Assembly: GCA_015069095.1 (NCBI GenBank)
Contig: SVJH01000004.1
Span: forward strand, 48,432 to 112,431
Origin: Oscillospiraceae bacterium
GTDB taxonomy: Bacteria; Bacillota; Clostridia; UMGS1810
Direction: 5' to 3'
Length of the DNA: 64,000 bases
The notes under the pieces were generated by a model. That model made no database searches. It was given only the letters and a program-made list of their open reading frames with translations, and was not told the DNA's origin. Below are positions 52,723 through 60,432 of the stretch, one piece after another (the first letter of the stretch is position 1; the number at the start of each line of letters is the position of its first letter). The translations under genes were made by a program, and so were the position numbers.

Positions 52723-53508
52723 TTATTCTTCAGGTATAATCGGATACAATTGAATTGTATTTCCACCGTCAACAACAAGTTCTGCACCTGTTGTATTTCT
52801 TGCGCAAGCAGCAAAATAAAAAACTGCATCTGCAATATCTTTACCAACTGCAACATCGCCAATTGGTGTAAATCTTGATGGCACTTTTGCGTAAAAGTCC
52901 GGATTTTTTTCCCATCGGTCAGTTTTTATCATCCCAGGAAGAACTGCATTTACTCTTATGTTGTATTTCCCAAGGTCAAGAGCAAGTGCTCTCATAAGAC
53001 CTAATTGTCCGCCTTTTGAAGCAACATATGCAACTCTGTCAGGAATTGCTCTGTATGCAGTATTTGAGTTAATAAATACAATGTTCCCTCCGCCGATTTT
53101 CATCATTCTTTTTGAAGCGTGTTCGCAAATTAAGTAGTTCCATACAACATTTGTATTTATTACTTTCATAAAATCTGTAAGCGGGTTTTCAAATATTTTT
53201 ATATTAAGCCCCTGATCTGCTGCATTTAAAACTAAAGTTTCAATTACAATGCCTTTTTCGTCAAGAAATTTAAATAAATTTTCAACCGCTTTTTCATCAA
53301 CGTTTTTTTCGTTGATAAGTGAGTCTATAGCGTAACCGATAATATTTACATCTTTAAATTTTTCTTTATATCTTTTTTCTGCATCAGTTACATTTTCTAC
53401 TTTTCTTCCTGTAAAAACTACATCGTAGCCTTCTTGTGCAAATTTTTCAACTATATCAACGCCTGTATTTATACAAGCGCCTGTAACAAGTACTGTTTTT
53501 TTCATCAT
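52723..53508 (-). CDS. Short-chain dehydrogenase/reductase of the GH16 cluster
   Basis: A 261-residue SDR with a slightly unusual cofactor loop TGACINTGVDIVEKF (TGxxxxTG instead of TGxxxGxG). Further motifs: FTGRKVENV (Arg after the second strand, pointing to NADP), LNAADQG for NNAG, catalytic Ser in FINSNTAYR and YVASKGG (Tyr-x3-Lys). The ending TTGAELVVDGGNTIQ is normal. Its first ATG overlaps the GH16 stop (ATGA), so it is the third gene of the enolase-GH16-SDR transcript. Confidence 0.88.
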   Translation of the reverse strand: MMKKTVLVTGACINTGVDIVEKFAQEGYDVVFTGRKVENVTDAEKRYKEKFKDVNIIGYAIDSLINEKNVDEKAVENLFKFLDEKGIVIETLVLNAADQGLNIKIFENPLTDFMKVINTNVVWNYLICEHASKRMMKIGGGNIVFINSNTAYRAIPDRVAYVASKGGQLGLMRALALDLGKYNIRVNAVLPGMIKTDRWEKNPDFYAKVPSRFTPIGDVAVGKDIADAVFYFAACARNTTGAELVVDGGNTIQLYPIIPEE

Positions 53509-54338
53509 TTCACCCTATCAAATACCCTTACATAATCTACAACAAATGAATCATCAAGGCATTTCTCAGCTGTAGCTTCGTGCCTTGTGCCGTCTCCTCT
53601 TCTGTACCCCTGCACTTCTGTGGTTAAAAGAATAAACTGTTCTACACCTGATATAGGTCCGTTTGTGCGCGAAGTCTCTTTTCCGTCATAATAGAAAACA
53701 TACTCATTTTCTGTCCACAAAAGCCCGAATCTGTGAAATTCATCTGTATCTGTATAATCATATCTAACACGTGCATCACGCTTTAAATCAACGCCATAAC
53801 CACCATAAAAATTGCCGGATGTTAGTTTATTGTTTCCAAAATACTCCATAATATCTACTTCAACACCGCTCCATTTTGGGTCAAATGTAGTACCTATAGA
53901 TGGGGATTGAATCCAAAACGCACTCCACCAACCAGGAGTTTTTTGCAGTTTGCAACGAACTTCGTAATATCCATATCGGTGCATAAATTTTGGCTCGGGA
54001 AGTCTTCCAAGAGGCCAAAAATTATTATCACCGCAAGCATTTACTTTATCATCATAAGTATATCTTGGAATATCAAATGAATTAGCCCCTGTTTGCAGTT
54101 GAGCAGAACAAATTCTTCCATCTTCCATTTTTACGGGTTTAAACACCGCATGACTGTTTCCGTCTATTGTCACACCTTTATCACAATAAGCAGGGAAAGG
54201 TTTTCCCCAAAAGTTTAAGCGATATGACCACTTGCTTTCATCAAGATCCATTCCATCAAATTCATCTGCCCATACAAGGTTCCACTCTCCTTCAGGCAAA
54301 AAGCTTGGTTCATGGTTTACTACTTCAAATTTTTTCAT
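53505..54338 (-). CDS. Glycoside hydrolase family 16 enzyme, apparently intracellular
   Basis: A 277-residue GH16 jelly-roll enzyme. The catalytic signature EVDIME is complete with Glu160 (nucleophile), Asp162 and Glu165 (acid/base). N-terminal LVWADEFDGMDLDESKW and GYYEVRCKLQKTPGWWSAFWIQS are typical of laminarinase, agarase and porphyranase-type members. There is no signal peptide, which is unusual in a family that mostly works outside the cell. AGAGGTAA precedes ATG 54338. The substrate cannot be assigned; partners are a dehydratase of the enolase superfamily and an SDR. Confidence 0.88.
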   Translation of the reverse strand: MKKFEVVNHEPSFLPEGEWNLVWADEFDGMDLDESKWSYRLNFWGKPFPAYCDKGVTIDGNSHAVFKPVKMEDGRICSAQLQTGANSFDIPRYTYDDKVNACGDNNFWPLGRLPEPKFMHRYGYYEVRCKLQKTPGWWSAFWIQSPSIGTTFDPKWSGVEVDIMEYFGNNKLTSGNFYGGYGVDLKRDARVRYDYTDTDEFHRFGLLWTENEYVFYYDGKETSRTNGPISGVEQFILLTTEVQGYRRGDGTRHEATAEKCLDDSFVVDYVRVFDRVK

Positions 54339-54350
54339 AATAATTACCTC

Positions 54351-55511
54351 TTAAAAATAGAATTCACTTTTTGGTGGTCTTATATCTGTAAGAGCACCTG
54401 TGTAATGGCGAAGTGTGTGAACCTGATACGGATGTTTTAAACATTCTTCTTCGTTTATTTCAATACCAATACCAGGCTTATCGCCAATATAAATATATCC
54501 GTCTTCGTATTTTAAGTTTTCGTTTGTAACGTCTTTTCTCCATTCAACATCCGAATACATAATTTCAAGAATTTCAAAATTAGGGCAGCATGCTGCAAGC
54601 TGAAGTGTTGCGGCATTTGCAACAGGCCCCGAAGGATTATGCGGTGCAAACGGAATATAATGAGATTCTGCAGTTGCTGCAATTTTTTTAAGTTCCATTA
54701 TACCGCCGGCATGGCTGATATCAGGCTGAATGTAATCTGCTGCCTTTTTTGCGAACATTTCGTTATAATCCCAACGTGTGTAAAGTCTTTCGCCTGCACT
54801 TATCGATACATTAGAACGCATTTTTACTTCTTTTAGTGCATCTAAATTATCAGGAGGAACAGGTTCTTCAAAGAGCATTGGTTTAAACTGCTTGATTTCT
54901 TTTGCAATTTTTACTGCAGTAGGTATGTTAAATCTTCCATGGCCTTCTATTAAAAGGTCAACTTCACTTCCAACTGCCTTTCTTACTTCGTCTATACATT
55001 CAAGCGCAGTTGTAAGGTCTTTATTTGATATATTCATATATGCTTTACCAAATGGGTCCCATTTCATTGCAGTAACGCCTCTTTCAACTGCAATTTTTGC
55101 TTTTTGGCCAAATTCCTTTGGAGTTTTAGCACCTGCAAACCATCCGTTTACATAAATACGCACCTTTTCATTGGCTTTGCCTCCAAGAAGTTGATACACA
55201 GGAGTATTTAAACTTTTTCCAAGAATATCCCAAAGTGCAGTTTCAACGGCACTAAGCGCACTCATAAGCACTGCTCCGCCTCTCCAGTACGCATCGCGGT
55301 ATATGTGCATCCAGTGTTTTTCAATTTCCAAAGGATTTTTTCCTACTAAATATTCTTTTATATGCTCTATAGCACCAAGCAGGGATTTTTCCTTATATTC
55401 AAGCGTTGCTTCCCCTACTCCGTCAATTCCTTCGTCAGTATAAACTTTAACAAAAACCCAGTTTGTTCTAAAGCAATCAACGACAAAAGTTTTTATATTT
55501 GTTACTTTCAT
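54351..55511 (-). CDS. Enolase-superfamily sugar-acid dehydratase (mandelate racemase/DgoD-like)
   Basis: A 386-residue member of the mandelate racemase/muconate lactonizing group, near the length of D-galactonate dehydratase. Capping-domain sequence GIDGVGEATLEYKEKS and barrel motifs LLIEGHGRFN (in the place of the first metal ligand), LFEEPVPPDN (second), ISAGERLYTRWD (third) and the catalytic His in FAPHNPSGPVANAA are visible. The first metal-ligand position appears as Glu in IEGHGR. It dehydrates an aldonic or related acid to a 2-keto-3-deoxy acid. GAGGTG precedes ATG 55511; it is the first gene of its transcript. Confidence 0.88.
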   Translation of the reverse strand: MKVTNIKTFVVDCFRTNWVFVKVYTDEGIDGVGEATLEYKEKSLLGAIEHIKEYLVGKNPLEIEKHWMHIYRDAYWRGGAVLMSALSAVETALWDILGKSLNTPVYQLLGGKANEKVRIYVNGWFAGAKTPKEFGQKAKIAVERGVTAMKWDPFGKAYMNISNKDLTTALECIDEVRKAVGSEVDLLIEGHGRFNIPTAVKIAKEIKQFKPMLFEEPVPPDNLDALKEVKMRSNVSISAGERLYTRWDYNEMFAKKAADYIQPDISHAGGIMELKKIAATAESHYIPFAPHNPSGPVANAATLQLAACCPNFEILEIMYSDVEWRKDVTNENLKYEDGYIYIGDKPGIGIEINEEECLKHPYQVHTLRHYTGALTDIRPPKSEFYF

Positions 55512-55527
55512 ATAAACACCTCATTTA

Positions 55528-55582
55528 TTGACACAAGTCCTATTTTATACTATAATTATACTGCTGGAGTTGTATTGTTCAA
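55528..55582. promoter_or_regulatory. Overlapping divergent promoters of the AraC gene and the dehydratase operon
   Basis: Plus strand: TTGACA (55528-55533), 17-base spacer, TATAAT (55551-55556), serving the AraC gene. Minus strand: TTGAAC (55582-55577), 16-base spacer, TATAAT (55560-55555), serving the dehydratase. The -10 boxes overlap, so the two transcripts should exclude each other unless a regulator intervenes. Confidence 0.72.
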
Positions 55583-55629
55583 TATTAAATGCTACTTTAT
55601 TTTTTAGAAATCTTATTTTGGGTGGTATT

Positions 55630-56433
55630 ATGGAAAATTTATTTGAAATTAAAAGTGTGGGTTATTACATATCAAAAGTGCATCATTTAGATTATTATAC
55701 AAAACTTAGAAAAACCGATATGTATGAATTTGATTTTTTTGTAAAATCAAATGAAGACGGTGCAAGTTTTGTAAACGATATAGAATACCCTTTTAAAAAC
55801 GGTAATATGATTATTGCACAACCTAATTCAAAAAGATATTCAAGATCACAATTTGAATGTTATTTTATACATTTTAAATGTAACGATAAAAACTTTGAAA
55901 ATAAATATTTAAAAAACCTTTCAAATTCAATCCTGCCACGCAATACAAATAGTTATATAAATATATTTAAAGCAATTACTGATGCTAATATTTCTAAATT
56001 CAACTCATATAAGTTATTTTCAAACGCAAAACTTTGCGAAATGATAAGTATGCTTCACTCTGATTCTACCTCTAAGAAGAAAACTACATCTAAATACAGT
56101 CAATATGAATTTAATATAAATGATGCCGTATCATTTATTGAAACAGATTTCAAACAACATCTTACACTTAAAAATATGGCAGAAAAAGCAAATTTAAGTC
56201 CAAGTTATTTTCACGTTGTTTTTAAAGATATAATAGGAATGTCGCCGTATGAATATTTATTAAATACAAGAATAAATCACGCAAAAAATCTTATAATGAA
56301 TTCAAAAATGCCATTTGGTGAAATAGCGGAAGAAAGCGGATTTTCAAGTCAGGCTTATTTAAACTATGTTTTCAAAAAAGAAGTTGGCATAACACCGAAC
56401 GAATACCGAAAAGAAAATATAATAATTTTATAA
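55630..56433 (+). CDS. AraC-family transcriptional regulator
   Basis: A 267-residue AraC regulator with an N-terminal sensor domain and two C-terminal helix-turn-helix units, MAEKANLSPSYFHVVFKDIIG and IAEESGFSSQAYLNYVFKKEVG, followed by TPNEYRKEN. GGTGG is four bases before ATG 55630. The open frame runs back to 55528, but that extension begins in the -35 box of the promoter and cannot be translated. It presumably governs the divergent dehydratase-GH16-SDR operon. Confidence 0.9.
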   Translation: MENLFEIKSVGYYISKVHHLDYYTKLRKTDMYEFDFFVKSNEDGASFVNDIEYPFKNGNMIIAQPNSKRYSRSQFECYFIHFKCNDKNFENKYLKNLSNSILPRNTNSYINIFKAITDANISKFNSYKLFSNAKLCEMISMLHSDSTSKKKTTSKYSQYEFNINDAVSFIETDFKQHLTLKNMAEKANLSPSYFHVVFKDIIGMSPYEYLLNTRINHAKNLIMNSKMPFGEIAEESGFSSQAYLNYVFKKEVGITPNEYRKENIIIL

Positions 56434-56465
56434 AAAAGTTTAAACGTTAAGTTTAAACTTTTTTT
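56432..56465. terminator. Bidirectional terminator between the AraC and TetR genes
   Basis: AAAAAAGTTTAAAC pairs with GTTTAAACTTTTTT, loop GTTAA-like, between convergent stops. Confidence 0.87.
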
Positions 56466-56466
56466 A

Positions 56467-57015
56467 TTACAGCACTGCATAGAAATACTCCACCATTGTC
56501 TGCGGTGTTTCTTTCTTTCCATTATCAACCCACCATCTTAGCGTTTCTACAAATGTTGAAGTAATATGGTTTACCCAATAGCTTACAGGTAGATTTTTAC
56601 TTTTTTCAGATTCAAAAACAGATAGTTGATTTTCTACAAGATGCACAAGGTTAGTTTTAAAATATCTTAAAAACAATTCGTTATTTTTACACGAAAGAAG
56701 TTCTAAAATATTATTATCATTCTTTTGCAGATGTTGGAACAAATGAAGAAAAACAGAATCAGGCGGATTACATTCGAAAATATGATTGTGTTCTCTTTTT
56801 TCATCCATTGCATCAAATATATGACAAAAGAGTTCCTCACACATCTCTTTTAACAAAAAATCTTTTGTTTCAAAATGCGAATAAAATGTTGCTCTGCCCA
56901 CATCAGCCATTTTGATAATTTCGCCAACAGTAATATGTTCAAAATCTTTTTTTGATAATAAATTTATAAATGCGTTAAATATTGCTTCTCTTGTTTTCCT
57001 TTGTCGTCTGTCCAT
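56467..57015 (-). CDS. TetR/AcrR-family transcriptional regulator
   Basis: A 182-residue TetR-type repressor. The N-terminal helix-turn-helix is KTREAIFNAFINLLSKKDFEHITVGEI with ADVGRATFYSHFETKDFLL; the C-terminal domain resembles that of the DhaS-like subgroup (TetR_C_33), with a WVNHITSTFVETLRWWVDNG end. AAAGGAAAAG precedes ATG 57015. It is divergent from a cation diffusion facilitator gene, whose start site carries inverted repeats, so it probably represses that gene and itself. The inducer may be the exported metal or another compound. Confidence 0.88.
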   Translation of the reverse strand: MDRRQRKTREAIFNAFINLLSKKDFEHITVGEIIKMADVGRATFYSHFETKDFLLKEMCEELFCHIFDAMDEKREHNHIFECNPPDSVFLHLFQHLQKNDNNILELLSCKNNELFLRYFKTNLVHLVENQLSVFESEKSKNLPVSYWVNHITSTFVETLRWWVDNGKKETPQTMVEYFYAVL

Positions 57016-57031
57016 AATCTTTTCCTTTCAT

Positions 57032-57062
57032 ACATTTTTTAAAAAATGTTCAGTAACGAACA
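57032..57062. promoter_or_regulatory. Palindrome and TGTTC-N6-GAACA site before the TetR gene
   Basis: ACATTTTTTAAAAAATGT (57032-57049) is a perfect 18-base palindrome; TGTTC (57047-57051) and GAACA (57058-57062) overlap its edge. The GAACA/TGTTC words recur at the CDF start site. Candidate autoregulatory operator. Confidence 0.5.
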
Positions 57063-57091
57063 AAATGATATAAAAATATGCTATTATCACG

Positions 57092-57120
57092 TTGACATTG
57101 AATAAATATATTGATATCAT
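57092..57120 (+). promoter_or_regulatory. Promoter of the CDF gene
   Basis: TTGACA (57092-57097), 17-base spacer, TATCAT (57115-57120). Start site near 57127, at the edge of the operator. Confidence 0.75.
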
Positions 57121-57126
57121 ATTATC

Positions 57127-57156
57127 GAACAATATGTTCTGTATTGGACATATTGT
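57127..57156. promoter_or_regulatory. Inverted-repeat operator at the CDF transcription start
   Basis: ACAATATGT (57129-57137) pairs with ACATATTGT (57148-57156), ten bases apart; inside it GAACA-N3-TGTTC (57127-57139) repeats the words seen at the TetR promoter. The location over the start site suits repression by the TetR protein. Confidence 0.62.
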
Positions 57157-57192
57157 ATCATAATATTTATATTAAATCAATAGGAGCGCATT

Positions 57193-58083
57193 ATGAAAAC
57201 TCAAAAAAATATACTTATTGCTTTTTTACTAAACTTTTTGTTTTCTGTTTTTGAATTTATTGGAGGAATTATCACAGGCAGTGTGGCAATTATTTCTGAT
57301 TCTGTTCATGATATCGGTGATGCTTTTAGCATTGGTATATCCTACTTTTTAGAAAAGAAAAGTAAAAAACAACCTGATAAAACTTTCACTTACGGCTACT
57401 TAAGATATTCTGTAATAGCAAGTTTTATTACTACAGTTATTTTGATGTTCGGCTCTTTAATGGTTATTTACAATGCAATTTTAAGAATATTTAATCCTGT
57501 TACAATAAATTATAACGGAATGATTATTTTTGCTGTTGTGGGAGTTGTTGTTAACTTTATTGCCGCTTACTTTACAAAAGACGGCGACTCGCTTAATCAA
57601 AAAGCAGTTAACCTTCATATGCTTGAAGATGTACTTGGATGGATTGTTGTTTTAGTTGGGGCAATTATTATGCAGTTTACTGATATTGCGATAATCGACC
57701 CTGTTATGTCAATTTGTGTTTCTGTATATATTTTCATAAATGCAATAAAAACTTTAAAACAAATTGTAGATTTATTTCTTGAAAAAATTCCGTCGAATGT
57801 TAACATAGACGAAATTAAAGATGAAGTACTTAAAATTGATGAAATTATTGATGTACATCATATTCATATATGGAGCATTGATGGATTTAACAACTATGCA
57901 ACTATGCATATTGTTACAGACGAAGATGCGATGAAAATTAAAACTGAAGTAAGAGATGTACTAAAGCATCATCATATAGGCCATGTTACGTTGGAACTTG
58001 AAAAAAGTGATGAAAACTGTGTTAGCAAAGATTGCATAGTACATTCTCATGAGCATTGTCATCATCACCATCATCACCATTAA
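57193..58083 (+). CDS. Cation diffusion facilitator (zinc-type efflux transporter)
   Basis: A 296-residue CDF exporter with six membrane segments. Metal-site residues are SDSVHDIGDAFSIG (Asp and His-x3-Asp) near 37 and HMLEDVLGW near 145; family GG and SVAIISDSVHD are intact. The cytosolic domain (about 205-275) has IDVHHIHIWSIDG. The C-terminal tail is extremely His-rich (HSHEHCHHHHHHH), a zinc- or nickel-binding stretch. AGGAG precedes ATG 57193. The divergent TetR gene and the operator at the start site indicate inducible metal efflux. Confidence 0.93.
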   Translation: MKTQKNILIAFLLNFLFSVFEFIGGIITGSVAIISDSVHDIGDAFSIGISYFLEKKSKKQPDKTFTYGYLRYSVIASFITTVILMFGSLMVIYNAILRIFNPVTINYNGMIIFAVVGVVVNFIAAYFTKDGDSLNQKAVNLHMLEDVLGWIVVLVGAIIMQFTDIAIIDPVMSICVSVYIFINAIKTLKQIVDLFLEKIPSNVNIDEIKDEVLKIDEIIDVHHIHIWSIDGFNNYATMHIVTDEDAMKIKTEVRDVLKHHHIGHVTLELEKSDENCVSKDCIVHSHEHCHHHHHHH

Positions 58084-58086
58084 AGC

Positions 58087-58119
58087 AAAAAACAGGTATC
58101 TTATGATACCTGTTTTTTT
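58087..58119. terminator. Bidirectional terminator between the CDF gene and the EamA gene
   Basis: AAAACAGGTATC pairs with GATACCTGTTTT around four bases. The hairpin contains the last codons of the 58101-59036 gene, as both genes converge. Confidence 0.88.
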
Positions 58120-59036
58120 ATTAAATCTCTTTCTTGTTCTTTTACTTTTGTATAATTTATTCCTATTGCACTTATAAGTATTAAAACTGTACTTATAATG
58201 TGATAGAAAAACAGTTTTTCATTGTTGAAAACTACACCTACAAATATTGCAGTTACAGTGGAAACTCCGGAAAATGCCGACACTGATGACGCCTGAATTT
58301 TTGACGCTCCATAGTTTATTGCCGCGGTTGCAATAATTGAGCCTGAAAGTGCAAGATATAAAAGACAACACACATTATGAACATTAAAAAGCGGATAAAA
58401 ATATGATGTTACAGTTCCGTTTGCTATGTGATTTATAAGAGATAAACCATTAAAGAAAATCATACCAAGCATACTTGAAAAATATGTAATTTCCGTAGCA
58501 GAAAAACCTTGAGACGATTTCCTTGACGATACAATAAATGAAGCACCGCACGTTGCAGTAATAAAAAGACAAATTATTCCCCAAAGAGTGCTCTCTCCAT
58601 CATTTTGTCCATTTGCAGTTATTATTGCTACACCAACAATTCCTAATATTAAAAATAGTTTTTGTATTAAATTTGTTTTTTCTTTAAGAATAATTCCTTC
58701 AAGTATCATAACAACTATTGGCGTAAACGCAATAATCATACCTGAAATCATTGTAGAAGTATACTTTACACCTATAGTTTCAAAAATAAAATACAAAATC
58801 GGCTCAAAAATCGCTGCTAAAAATATCCACAGCATATTTTTGCCTTTAAAGTTTACTTTGATTACTTTAAAAATTCTTAAAATTGAAAAAGTCAAAAAAC
58901 TTATTATAAATCTCATTGCAAGAAGGTCGATTACAGAAACGCTTCTTAAAAGATAATCTGTAAAAAAGAATGACGTACCAAATATTACATATCCAAATGC
59001 CACTGTAATACAGGCAATAAACACACTTTTACTCAT
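58101..59036 (-). CDS. DMT-superfamily (EamA) transporter downstream of luxS
   Basis: A 311-residue, ten-helix EamA transporter: first half FVIFGTSFFFTDYLLRSVSVIDLLAMRFIISF, second half WGIICLFITATCGASFIVSS with KIQASSVSAFSGVSTVTAIFVG. Its ATG at 59036 lies within the last codons of luxS (8-base overlap), using GGTGG in luxS as ribosome site, so it is tightly coupled to LuxS. Export of a product of the activated methyl cycle or of AI-2 is a tempting guess but without direct evidence. Confidence 0.88.
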   Translation of the reverse strand: MSKSVFIACITVAFGYVIFGTSFFFTDYLLRSVSVIDLLAMRFIISFLTFSILRIFKVIKVNFKGKNMLWIFLAAIFEPILYFIFETIGVKYTSTMISGMIIAFTPIVVMILEGIILKEKTNLIQKLFLILGIVGVAIITANGQNDGESTLWGIICLFITATCGASFIVSSRKSSQGFSATEITYFSSMLGMIFFNGLSLINHIANGTVTSYFYPLFNVHNVCCLLYLALSGSIIATAAINYGASKIQASSVSAFSGVSTVTAIFVGVVFNNEKLFFYHIISTVLILISAIGINYTKVKEQERDLIKKQVS

Positions 59037-59490
59037 TGTTGTCCACCAAAAACTTGTCGCTTATTCCTTCATCTAAAACTTTTTTTGCGTAATCTTTCGC
59101 TCTTTTTAAACTGTGCAGTTTATAGTTTCCGCATTGAACTTCGTTTTCTGCAGGAATTAAAGTTGTATCAAGAACTTTATTTAAAGATTTATTTAATGCA
59201 TCAATAATTTCATTAACATCAATTTCATCCCAGCATGTCATATAAAATCCTGTACGACATCCCATTGGAGATAAATCTATTATATTATTTAAATAATCTC
59301 TTAAATATGTTGCAAGAAGATGCTCAAGTGTATGAATACCATCACTTTCCATTTCTTCTTTATTTGGTTGCATAAAACGTATATCATATTTTGTTACAAT
59401 ATCACCATTTTTGCCTGTAAGAGTGCAACATTTTCTTACAAATGGTGCTTTTACTTTTGTATGATCAAGTGAAAAACTTTCTACTTTCAT
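59029..59490 (-). CDS. luxS: S-ribosylhomocysteine lyase LuxS
   Basis: A 153-residue LuxS that cleaves S-ribosylhomocysteine to homocysteine and the AI-2 precursor DPD. The metal ligands His53 and His57 in GIHTLEHLLA and Cys120 in VQCGNYK are present, and so is catalytic Cys78 in PMGCRTGFYM. ATGGAGG precedes ATG 59490. It follows a methyltransferase gene by 15 bases and overlaps a transporter gene. It shows that the host recycles S-adenosylhomocysteine by the Pfs/LuxS route; pfs itself is not in the window. Confidence 0.97.
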   Translation of the reverse strand: MKVESFSLDHTKVKAPFVRKCCTLTGKNGDIVTKYDIRFMQPNKEEMESDGIHTLEHLLATYLRDYLNNIIDLSPMGCRTGFYMTCWDEIDVNEIIDALNKSLNKVLDTTLIPAENEVQCGNYKLHSLKRAKDYAKKVLDEGISDKFLVDNNE

Positions 59491-59505
59491 TTTAATTCCT
59501 CCATA

Positions 59506-60348
59506 TTACTTTTCGCAAATTACAACTACCATTTTTACAAAACATTCTTTAATTAAAGGTATTTTTGTTAAGATTTTAAAAATGTTTCTAAGTGGTATTT
59601 CTTTATAATACTCACTTGTTTTAAACGGCGAATTTTTTAGTATCTTTTTAAAACGTTTAACTGTCATTTTATTTATATACGAAATAGTTTCTTTGCCGTT
59701 TTCATCTTTTGAAAATCTAAAACCTATTCGCATATCTCTATCTGGCATCTCGTCTACAAGTTCTTTATACGCGTCTATCATTGTTTTTTCACTAAAGAAA
59801 AGATGTACCCATGGAATTCCTATAACATCACTTAAATGCGCACCAAACGGATGATGATACGGACAGAAGTTAATATAAAGTTTTCCGCCCGGTTTTAAAA
59901 CGCGGTAGCATTCTTTCATTACTTCTTCGGGTTTAGCTACGTGCTCCATAGCATCATTCATAATGATTGTATCAAATGTGTTATCCAAAAATTCAAGATT
60001 TGCAGCATCGCCAAGATGAAAGGTAAAAACATCTTCAAATCCTTTTTCTATTGCAAGTTCTTTTGACTGCTTTGCATAACCTTCAACTACATCAACACCA
60101 TGAACTTCTTTTGCGCCAAGTGATGCATAATAAAGTGATTTTCCGGCTGCACCACAACCAATATCAAGAATTATTTTATCTTTAAACATTTCGTTAGTTG
60201 TTTTTACTTTTGTATAAAACTTGATTGTTTCTGCACCCTTTTCGTATTGCCACTGGGCATAAGTCATTTTACCTTCATTCTGAAGATTAAACGGATGAAC
60301 CGGCAATTTAAAAAGTTTATTTACTTTAAGTAATAATTTTTTAGACAT
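59506..60348 (-). CDS. Class I SAM-dependent methyltransferase
   Basis: A 280-residue methyltransferase with motif I ILDIGCGAAGKSLYYASLGA near 63, an acidic VHGVDVVEGY following, DNTFDTIIMNDAMEHVAKPEEVM near 120 and LKPGGKLYINFCP near 150. The C-terminal third (from about 165) is specific and of unknown function. It resembles methyltransferases of lipid, quinone or cell-surface modification, but the acceptor is unknown. AGGAG precedes ATG 60348. The adjacent luxS would recycle its by-product. Confidence 0.85.
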   Translation of the reverse strand: MSKKLLLKVNKLFKLPVHPFNLQNEGKMTYAQWQYEKGAETIKFYTKVKTTNEMFKDKIILDIGCGAAGKSLYYASLGAKEVHGVDVVEGYAKQSKELAIEKGFEDVFTFHLGDAANLEFLDNTFDTIIMNDAMEHVAKPEEVMKECYRVLKPGGKLYINFCPYHHPFGAHLSDVIGIPWVHLFFSEKTMIDAYKELVDEMPDRDMRIGFRFSKDENGKETISYINKMTVKRFKKILKNSPFKTSEYYKEIPLRNIFKILTKIPLIKECFVKMVVVICEK

Positions 60349-60373
60349 TTATTTTCTCCTAAAACAAAAATAA

Positions 60374-60405
60374 GCATAATGAATTTTTTATCATTATGCC
60401 TATTA
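60374..60405 (-). terminator. Terminator after the anti-sigma gene
   Basis: GCATAATGA pairs with TCATTATGC around eight A/T bases, followed on the minus strand by TTATTTTTG. It is a weak AT-rich stem. Confidence 0.55.
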
Positions 60406-60432
60406 TACTACATTTTTATCAAAAAGCAAAGA

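Noticed and set aside
55528..55629. Hydrophobic 34-residue N-terminal extension of the second AraC regulator
   Set aside because: Its first codon lies in the TTGACA -35 box, so it is upstream of the transcript.
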